Source of the DNA: Oscillospiraceae bacterium
GTDB lineage: Bacteria > Bacillota > Clostridia > Oscillospirales > Acutalibacteraceae
Assembly (NCBI GenBank): GCA_902761265.1
Contig: CACWJV010000108.1
Coordinates: forward strand, 1-10,372
DNA length: 10,372 nt
Reading direction: 5' to 3'
Made by a program: the position numbers and the translations under genes. The notes below the pieces were generated by a model that was given only the letters and a program-made list of their open reading frames with translations, ran no database searches and was not told the origin of the DNA. Numbering within the stretch: position 1 is the first letter of the stretch; each line of letters begins with the position of its first letter. Positions 5,872 to 10,372 of this stretch are shown here, in pieces.

Positions 5872-7464
5872 ATGGACAACGCAACCGCTTATCCGCTGTA
5901 TTCTTTGCTTGTCGAAGTGACCCAAAAGTGCAACGCGAACTGCGACCAGTGTGGCAGCCGCTGCGATATCCACAGCGAAGAAACGCTGACAAAACAGCAG
6001 ATCCTTTCGGCCTTTCGCGATATCAAGGACCACATCGGTACTTACACCATGCTCAACATCACCGGCGGCGAACCGCTGCTGCGGCGCGATCTGTTTGAGA
6101 TGATGGGCGAAGCGCGCGCCATGGGCTTCGAATGGGGGATGGTTACCAACGGTTCGCTGATTACGGACGACGTGATCGAAAAAATGAAGCAAAGCGGAAT
6201 GAAGACGATTACGGTCAGCCTCGACGGCCTAAGGGAAACCCACGACACGCTGCGCCATCTGCCGGGGTGCTTCGACCGGATTATGACGGCGCTGCAAAAG
6301 CTCAAGGCCGCCGCCTTTCTCGACCATCTGCAGGTGACGTTTACCGCCAACCGGAAAAACGTGCGCGAGTTTCCGGCGCTGCTAAAGCTGCTGCAAACAA
6401 TCGGGCTCGACTCGGTGCGCGTGAGCGTGATGGACCCGATCGGCCGCGCGCTCGACAACCGCGCGCTGCTGCTCACGCGCGAAGAAATTTTGTGGTTCAC
6501 CGCTGTCTTCGAACTCTGGAACCGCGATAAAAGCCATGTGCCGGTCGTCTGGGGCTGTCCGCATTTTCTCGGCGATCTGCTGCCCGGGCGCAGATTCTTT
6601 TGCTTTGCCGGGATCTACACCGCGTCGATTCTCTATAACGGCGACATCTTCGTGTGCCCCAACGTGCCGCGCCGCCCTGAGCTGATGCAGGGCAACATTT
6701 TGCGCGACAGCTTCAGCGAAGTCTGGAAAACCGGCTTTTCGCGCTTTCGAACCCGCGTTCTGCCCGAAAAATGCAAAACCTGCGATTTCAAGGATCGCTG
6801 CAAGGGCGACTCGCTGCACACGCTGGACGTTGACAACAACGAACCGCTGTTTTGTTTTCGCGACTTTGTGCTGCAGCCCGACCCGGCGGTCTATAAAGAC
6901 GCGCTGTTTGCCCGGTGGCCGGACGTCCGGTTTTATGAGATCTCCGACGGCGATCCGGATGCGTTTGAGCTGCTGATGGAGCCCGACGCGTATTTGTCCG
7001 TCAAGCAGTATTTCCATCTCGGACGCACCCATCCGCAGTCGATGTTTGAACAGCAGATGGCGATGTTCGGCTTTTTAAACGGCAACTTCGCCGCCGTGCG
7101 CTATGTTGTGCCGTGCGACGGGGCGTTTCGCGCGGCGGACAACGCGGTTTTTACAAAAAAGATTCTCAAAACGGTTGACAAAGAGTTGGAAATCGTGAAT
7201 AATAATTATGACGGCAGCGACGACGCGTTTTTGCCCGGGCGGGAGCCGGACCGCGAAAAGCCGATGCGCTTTCTCGGGTTTATCCACAGCCACCCGACGA
7301 CACCCGCGCTGCAATACAGCACCGGCGACGAAACGATCCACCGCTGGATGCTGAGGCGCTACGGCTTTTATGCCGGCGTGCTCGTCCACCCGCCAACCGG
7401 CGCCCTCGGCGCCTATTGCGGCACAGCGCTCAAACAGGCAAAACTGATCGTGCCGGATCTTTGA
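5872..7464 (+). CDS. Radical SAM/SPASM enzyme with C-terminal JAMM (MPN/JAB)-like domain
   Basis: The 530-residue product has a radical SAM core with the [4Fe-4S] motif CNANCDQC (Cys20, 24, 27), GGEP (65-68) for SAM, and TVSLDG (114-119). A SPASM-like region follows with Cys244, Cys262, Cys301, Cys304, Cys310 and Cys328 (CKTCDFKDRC), suited to auxiliary Fe-S clusters. Such enzymes usually modify ribosomal peptides or proteins. Residues about 370-530 look like a JAMM domain: FEQQMAMFGFLNG with candidate catalytic Glu393, then LGFIHSHP (His472, His474), Ser483 and Asp486, and a closing YAGVLVHPP strand. The spacing from His474 to Ser483 is one residue longer than the usual HxHx7SxxD. JAMM enzymes are zinc peptidases or isopeptidases; activity here is inferred. 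ATG 5872 is chosen because AAAGGAG lies 8 nt upstream and a promoter ends at 5849; the open frame further upstream reads through lysA and the heptamers. A 69-residue peptide gene follows after 40 nt, possibly its substrate. Confidence 0.9.
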   Translation: MDNATAYPLYSLLVEVTQKCNANCDQCGSRCDIHSEETLTKQQILSAFRDIKDHIGTYTMLNITGGEPLLRRDLFEMMGEARAMGFEWGMVTNGSLITDDVIEKMKQSGMKTITVSLDGLRETHDTLRHLPGCFDRIMTALQKLKAAAFLDHLQVTFTANRKNVREFPALLKLLQTIGLDSVRVSVMDPIGRALDNRALLLTREEILWFTAVFELWNRDKSHVPVVWGCPHFLGDLLPGRRFFCFAGIYTASILYNGDIFVCPNVPRRPELMQGNILRDSFSEVWKTGFSRFRTRVLPEKCKTCDFKDRCKGDSLHTLDVDNNEPLFCFRDFVLQPDPAVYKDALFARWPDVRFYEISDGDPDAFELLMEPDAYLSVKQYFHLGRTHPQSMFEQQMAMFGFLNGNFAAVRYVVPCDGAFRAADNAVFTKKILKTVDKELEIVNNNYDGSDDAFLPGREPDREKPMRFLGFIHSHPTTPALQYSTGDETIHRWMLRRYGFYAGVLVHPPTGALGAYCGTALKQAKLIVPDL

Positions 7465-7470
7465 TCCGGC
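7452..7470 (+). promoter_or_regulatory. Perfect hairpin over the stop codon of the radical SAM gene
   Basis: GCCGGATC (7452-7459) and GATCCGGC (7463-7470) flank a TTT loop; the TGA stop is at 7462-7464. No T-tract follows, so it is more likely an RNA-stabilising or processing element between the two cistrons than a terminator. Confidence 0.65.
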
Positions 7471-7504
7471 GCACACCCATAACAAAAAACAGGAGGTCAC
7501 TGCA

Positions 7505-7714
7505 ATGTCGTTTTTTTCCATGATCTGGTCCTGGCTGCGGGGACTGTATGAATCCATCATCCGCAAAATCACGGGGCAGGAGATCGAACCGGCCGATCCG
7601 CAGCTCCCGGATATCGACCGTCCGGGAACCCCCGGCGAGATCGTCTGCTATTACGGCTGCCCGAACAGCAAAAACGCACAAAAGCTGCAGCTTTCCAAGA
7701 AACTCTACAAATAA
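7505..7714 (+). CDS. 69-residue peptide with C-terminal CYYGC motif, candidate substrate of the radical SAM enzyme
   Basis: An ATG at 7505 is preceded at 7 nt by AGGAGGT (7491-7497), the strongest ribosome binding site in the window. The N-terminus (residues 1-24) is an aromatic amphipathic helix, MSFFSMIWSWLRGLYESIIRK. An acidic, proline-rich hinge follows (EIEPADPQLPDIDRPGTPGE, 26-45), then a compact basic end with Cys48 and Cys52 in VCYYGCPNSK and QKLQLSKKLYK. I do not recognise the family. Its position 40 nt after a radical SAM/SPASM gene, small size, leader-hinge-core layout and two close cysteines fit a modified-peptide precursor. It could instead be a small membrane-associated protein. 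It is probably cotranscribed with the upstream gene and is followed by a strong terminator. An internal 14-bp palindrome (7681-7694) falls in the coding sequence. Confidence 0.75.
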   Translation: MSFFSMIWSWLRGLYESIIRKITGQEIEPADPQLPDIDRPGTPGEIVCYYGCPNSKNAQKLQLSKKLYK

Positions 7715-7730
7715 GACAATCACCAACCGG

Positions 7731-7762
7731 CGCGGCAGGGGACTGCCGCGTCAACTTTTTTT
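7731..7762 (+). terminator. Rho-independent terminator of the radical SAM/peptide unit
   Basis: CGCGGCAG (7731-7738) and CTGCCGCG (7743-7750) form a perfect 8-bp stem with a GGGA loop; seven T follow at 7756-7762. It closes the unit 16 nt after the peptide stop. Confidence 0.92.
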
Positions 7763-7771
7763 GAAAGGCAC

Positions 7772-7800
7772 TTGCAATTCCTATCGGAATAATGTATAAT
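7772..7800 (+). promoter_or_regulatory. Promoter of the Rrf2-family regulator gene
   Basis: TTGCAA (7772-7777), a 17-nt spacer and a perfect TATAAT (7795-7800). The predicted start near 7807 gives a leader of about 14 nt. Confidence 0.85.
7777..7790. promoter_or_regulatory. Operator-like inverted repeat in the regulator's own promoter
   Basis: ATTCC-TATC-GGAAT is a perfect 5-bp inverted repeat that fills most of the spacer between the -35 and -10 boxes. A short palindrome with CC...GG cores at this place is typical of Rrf2-family operators in Firmicutes, so autorepression is likely. Binding is inferred, not shown. Confidence 0.6.
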
Positions 7801-7820
7801 GAACGGCAGAGGTGACAGGT

Positions 7821-8255
7821 ATGAAGATTTCGACCAAAGGACGCTACGCGCTGCGGCTGCTGCTGGATCTCGGCGAGCATCGCGGCGACGGTTTCGTTTC
7901 GCTCAAAGAGATTGCCGAACGGCAGGATATTTCAAAAAAGTATCTTGAGCAGATCATCCCGATCCTCAACAAAACGGGCGTCTTGCGTACCAACCGCGGG
8001 GCGCAGGGCGGCTATATGCTGGCGCGCACGCCGGACAAATATACCGTCGGCGAGATTCTGCGGCTGACCGAAGGCTCGCTCGCGCCGGTGGCGTGTCTGG
8101 AGCAGGAGCCGAATCTGTGCGAGCGGCAGGAAAGCTGCGCCACACTGCCGGTCTGGCAGGGGCTGTATCGTGTGATCAACGACTATCTCGACAACATCAC
8201 GCTCCAGGATATCCTCGATCAGGAGCACGAAAAAGGCGGCGACTATGTAATCTGA
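7821..8255 (+). CDS. Rrf2/IscR-family transcriptional regulator
   Basis: The 144-residue protein matches the Rrf2 family over its full length. MKISTKGRYALRLLLDL begins the winged helix. The segment ISKKYLEQIIPILNKTGVLRTNRGAQGGYMLAR (37-69) contains the recognition helix and wing, and VGEILRLTEG (76-85) leads to the dimerisation helix. Cys92, Cys100 and Cys106 occupy the place of the three [2Fe-2S] ligands of E. coli IscR, with a slightly longer first gap, so an Fe-S or redox sensor is likely. CymR-type members of the family lack this set. Likely targets are iron-sulfur or cysteine genes, but no isc/suf genes follow here; it is monocistronic. ATG 7821 is chosen over GTG 7812, because AGAGGTG (7808-7814) serves as its ribosome binding site and the conserved start is MKISTKGRYA. 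Confidence 0.93.
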   Translation: MKISTKGRYALRLLLDLGEHRGDGFVSLKEIAERQDISKKYLEQIIPILNKTGVLRTNRGAQGGYMLARTPDKYTVGEILRLTEGSLAPVACLEQEPNLCERQESCATLPVWQGLYRVINDYLDNITLQDILDQEHEKGGDYVI

Positions 8256-8269
8256 GCCAAAAGAAAATA

Positions 8270-8299
8270 CCCACCATGCGTACATGGTGGGCGATTTTT
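8270..8299. terminator. Bidirectional terminator between convergent genes
   Basis: CCCACCATG (8270-8278) and CATGGTGGG (8283-8291) form a perfect 9-bp stem with a CGTA loop. On the plus strand ATTTTT follows at 8294-8299. On the minus strand the complement of GAAAATA supplies a T-rich tail. It serves both the regulator gene and the minus-strand gene that ends at 8308. Confidence 0.9.
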
Positions 8300-8307
8300 A
8301 TGTCGGG

Positions 8308-8784
8308 TTACGCTTCGTCGGGCAGCTTGCAAATGTCGACCCACGCCTGACTTTCGGCATAGGTTTCGAGCTCTGCGAGCGTCAGCTCGATCGCGCTGTT
8401 GCTGCTGCCGCAGGCGGGAAAGACCGTTTCGAACCGCCGCAGCGATTCGTCGAGATAGACGTCCACGTCGGGCTTGATCGCAAACGGACACACGCCGCCC
8501 ACGTCGTGGCCGATCATGGTATGCACCTGTTCGGGGGTGAGCATCTTCGCCTTTGCGCCGAACCGGGCGCGGTACTTCTGGTTGCTGATTTTGGCGTCGC
8601 CGGCGGCAACGATTAGAATTGCTTTGTCGCCCAGAAGAAACGACAGCGATTTTGCGATCCGCCTCTGCTCGGTGCCGAACGCCTGCGCCGCCAGCGCAAC
8701 CGTTGCGCTCGACTGCGCAGATTCCAAAATTCTGTCTTCCATCCCGTACTGCCGGAAAAAGGCTTTGACTGCTTCAATGGCCAT
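8308..8784 (-). CDS. YbaK/EbsC-type aminoacyl-tRNA deacylase
   Basis: The 158-residue product is a stand-alone editing domain of the YbaK/ProRS-associated family, which hydrolyses mischarged aminoacyl-tRNA (typically Cys- or Ala-tRNAPro) in the cytoplasm. Signatures: RIAKSLSFL with the conserved Lys45, ILIVAAGDAKISNQK (56-70), the glycine-rich GGVCPFA (96-102), and ACGSSNSAIELT (124-135). The length is typical (about 155-160). The start at 8784 is set by AGGAGG (complement of 8792-8797) 7 nt upstream. The frame stays open to 8964 on the minus strand, but those extra 60 codons have no family similarity and cover the promoter. It converges with the regulator gene and diverges from pcrA. The exact amino acid specificity cannot be read from sequence. 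Confidence 0.92.
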   Translation of the reverse strand: MAIEAVKAFFRQYGMEDRILESAQSSATVALAAQAFGTEQRRIAKSLSFLLGDKAILIVAAGDAKISNQKYRARFGAKAKMLTPEQVHTMIGHDVGGVCPFAIKPDVDVYLDESLRRFETVFPACGSSNSAIELTLAELETYAESQAWVDICKLPDEA

Positions 8785-8811
8785 ACGTCTGCCTCCTGCT
8801 GCTTTTTGAAG

Positions 8812-8844
8812 ATTATACATACCCCGCCTGGCGGGCGTTGTCAA
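8812..8844 (-). promoter_or_regulatory. Possible promoter of the deacylase gene with a GC palindrome in the spacer
   Basis: On the minus strand, TTGACA (complement of 8839-8844) and TATAAT (complement of 8812-8817) are both perfect but 21 nt apart, longer than the usual 16-18. A perfect palindrome CCCGCC-T-GGCGGG (8823-8835) fills the spacer. The promoter may need a protein that distorts the DNA, or a poorer -10, TATGTA, at 17 nt may be used. Confidence 0.5.
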
Positions 8845-8894
8845 GCGTTCGAATGTTGTACAGTTTTCGGCGGGACATTTCGGCACATTGTCTC

Positions 8895-8923
8895 TTGCTT
8901 TTTTGCGGCAGATATTATACAAT
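8895..8923 (+). promoter_or_regulatory. Promoter of the helicase gene
   Basis: TTGCTT (8895-8900), a 17-nt spacer and TACAAT (8918-8923). The leader to the ATG at 8958 is about 28 nt and carries the GGAG site (8947-8950). Confidence 0.65.
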
Positions 8924-8957
8924 AAACTGAATATGATTAGATTTTCGGAGTGAAACC

Positions 8958-10372
8958 ATGGCATCCAAAGAATTTTTCCAGTTAAGAAAACAAATCATCG
9001 AACAGGATTTTGCCCGCATGAACGACCGCCAGAAGGAGGCGATTTTTCATGTGGACGGCCCGCTTTTGATCCTTGCGGGCGCGGGCAGCGGCAAAACGAC
9101 CGTGATCGTCAACCGCATCGCCAACATCATCAAATACGGCCGCGCCTATACGAGCGACGAAGTCAGCGAAGAGCCGACGGAACGCCAAATGAAACTGATG
9201 CGCCGCTATCTCGACGGCGACAAAAGCGTGCTGTTTGACATCGAAGACCTGCTGGCTGTGGACGCCGCGCGTCCGTGGCAGGTGTTGGCCATCACATTTA
9301 CCAACAAGGCCGCCAACGAATTGAAAGAGCGCCTTTGTGCGCTGCTCGGCTCCGACGGGAGCGAGATCTGGGCCAGCACCTTCCACGCCGCCTGTGCGCG
9401 CATGCTGCGCCGCGACGCCGCGCTGTTGGGCTATACGTCGAGCTTTTCGATCTACGATACCGACGACAGCCGCAGGATGATGAAGGAATGCCAGCGCCAG
9501 CTCGATATCAAGGACAGCGTGCTTTCCCATAAGACGATCCTGAACGAAATCAGCCGCGCCAAAGATCAGATGATCGGCCCGGCGGAATTCCTCAAAACCG
9601 CCGGCAGCGACATCCGGCTGCAAAAGATCGGCAGAGCCTACAAGATGTATCAGGAAGAGCTGAAAAAGGCCGACGCGATGGATTTTGACGATATCATCAA
9701 CAACTGCGTCCGGCTTCTTGAAACGCACGAGGAGGTACGCGCCTACTATCAGCGGCGGTTCCGCTATATCATGGTGGACGAGTATCAGGACACCAACCAC
9801 GCCCAGTTCCGGCTGACCCAGCTGCTCGCGTCGCCGCGCAACAACATTTGCGTCGTCGGCGACGACGATCAGAGCATCTACCGCTTCCGCGGCGCCACAA
9901 TCGAAAACATCCTGAACTTCGAGTCGCAATACGCAAACACGACGCTGATCCGCCTCGAGCAAAACTACCGCTCCACCCAAACGATCCTCGACGTGGCGAA
10001 CGAAGTGATTTCCAACAACAAAAACCGCAAGGGCAAAAACCTTTGGACCGAAAACAGCGCCGGCGACCGGGTGACGGAATATACCGCGTTTGATGAACAG
10101 GACGAGGCGAACTTTATCACCCAAACCGTCGAAGACAACGTTGCCAGCCGCAAATTCACCTTCAGCGACCACGCCGTGCTCTACCGAATGAACGCGCAGT
10201 CCAACGCCATTGAAAGCGCGATGGTGCGCGCCGGTATTCCGTATCGTGTAATCGGCGGCTTCCGGTTTTATGAACGCGCCGAAATCAAAGACGCGCTGGC
10301 CTATCTGACCGTCGTCAACAACCCCCACGACAACATCCGTCTGCGCCGGATCGTCAACGTCCCCAAACGCGG
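8958..10372 (+). CDS. pcrA: ATP-dependent DNA helicase PcrA/UvrD, N-terminal 471 codons, cut by window edge
   Basis: This is a superfamily 1A 3'-5' helicase acting in DNA repair, replication restart and RecA displacement. The start ATG 8958 follows GGAG at 7 nt. Motifs in order: Q motif MNDRQKEAI (21-29), Walker A GAGSGKTT (41-48), motif Ia ITFTNKAA (112-119), STFHAACARMLRR, motif II VDEYQDTN (273-280), motif III VVGDDDQSIYRFRGA (299-313), motif IV NYRST (336-340), and PYRVIGGFRFYERAEIKDALAYL near the right edge. About 45 residues lie between Walker A and motif Ia beyond what the Bacillus protein has (YTSDEVSEEPTERQ and following). This looks like a clostridial insertion in domain 1A. The frame is open to the window end, so the C-terminal RecA-like domain is outside. 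It diverges from the deacylase gene; the two start codons are 173 nt apart. Confidence 0.96.
   Translation, partial: MASKEFFQLRKQIIEQDFARMNDRQKEAIFHVDGPLLILAGAGSGKTTVIVNRIANIIKYGRAYTSDEVSEEPTERQMKLMRRYLDGDKSVLFDIEDLLAVDAARPWQVLAITFTNKAANELKERLCALLGSDGSEIWASTFHAACARMLRRDAALLGYTSSFSIYDTDDSRRMMKECQRQLDIKDSVLSHKTILNEISRAKDQMIGPAEFLKTAGSDIRLQKIGRAYKMYQEELKKADAMDFDDIINNCVRLLETHEEVRAYYQRRFRYIMVDEYQDTNHAQFRLTQLLASPRNNICVVGDDDQSIYRFRGATIENILNFESQYANTTLIRLEQNYRSTQTILDVANEVISNNKNRKGKNLWTENSAGDRVTEYTAFDEQDEANFITQTVEDNVASRKFTFSDHAVLYRMNAQSNAIESAMVRAGIPYRVIGGFRFYERAEIKDALAYLTVVNNPHDNIRLRRIVNVPKR

Noticed and set aside
1194..7464. Functional pair of ubiquitin-like domain and JAMM deubiquitinase-like domain
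   Set aside because: The first is part of a predicted exported protein without Gly-Gly; the second is in a cytoplasmic radical SAM enzyme with a separate promoter and an intervening lysine operon. Their co-occurrence is probably chance.
8785..8964. 60-codon N-terminal extension of the deacylase
   Set aside because: No similarity to the family; it spans the divergent promoter region and lies upstream of a good ribosome binding site.
8982..10328. 448-codon minus-strand frame opposite pcrA
   Set aside because: The plus strand has every SF1 helicase motif in order; the minus frame has none that I recognise.

Overview
The window looks like a chromosomal segment from an anaerobic, gut-type member of the Clostridia (Firmicutes), most like the Oscillospirales. 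The reasons are strong purine-rich Shine-Dalgarno sites, consensus sigma-A promoters, GC-rich third codon positions, lysine synthesis through a one-step meso-diaminopimelate dehydrogenase, a clostridial-type Rrf2 regulator, and a large modular surface protein with BspA-like leucine-rich repeats and a cysteine-containing amphipathic tail. No lineage can be proven from the sequence alone.

Layout. Positions 3-2805 hold the 3' part of a surface-protein gene that enters from the left edge. It encodes a leucine-rich repeat, an unassigned middle region, a domain strikingly like eukaryotic ubiquitin, and four ~73-residue beta repeats followed by a TPD linker and a His-rich tail. The gene is broken by an exact 10-bp tandem duplication at 1591-1610; removing one copy restores one 930-codon frame. 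A 41-residue amphipathic small protein follows (2823-2948). Positions 2949-3277 hold terminator-like hairpins, two GC-rich palindromes and a perfect-consensus promoter. This promoter drives ddh-lysA (3278-5596), which converts tetrahydrodipicolinate to meso-DAP and then to lysine.

Positions 5597-5871 contain the lysA terminator, an 11-unit G-rich heptamer array with G-quadruplex potential, a second unrelated heptamer array, and a promoter. That promoter drives a 530-residue radical SAM/SPASM protein whose C-terminal third looks like a JAMM (MPN/JAB) metalloprotease domain. A 69-residue Cys-containing peptide follows under its own strong ribosome binding site, separated by a hairpin at the stop codon. 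This pair is the best candidate in the window for an undescribed system: a peptide-maturation cassette with modifying enzyme and possible protease fused in one chain.

Next come an Rrf2-family regulator with three cysteines suited to a [2Fe-2S] cluster and an operator-like palindrome in its own promoter, a bidirectional terminator, a YbaK-type aminoacyl-tRNA deacylase on the minus strand, and, divergent from it, the first 471 codons of a PcrA/UvrD helicase that runs off the right edge.

The ubiquitin-like domain and the JAMM-like domain are both in this window, but the first sits in a predicted exported protein and the second in a cytoplasmic enzyme. I do not claim that they work together.
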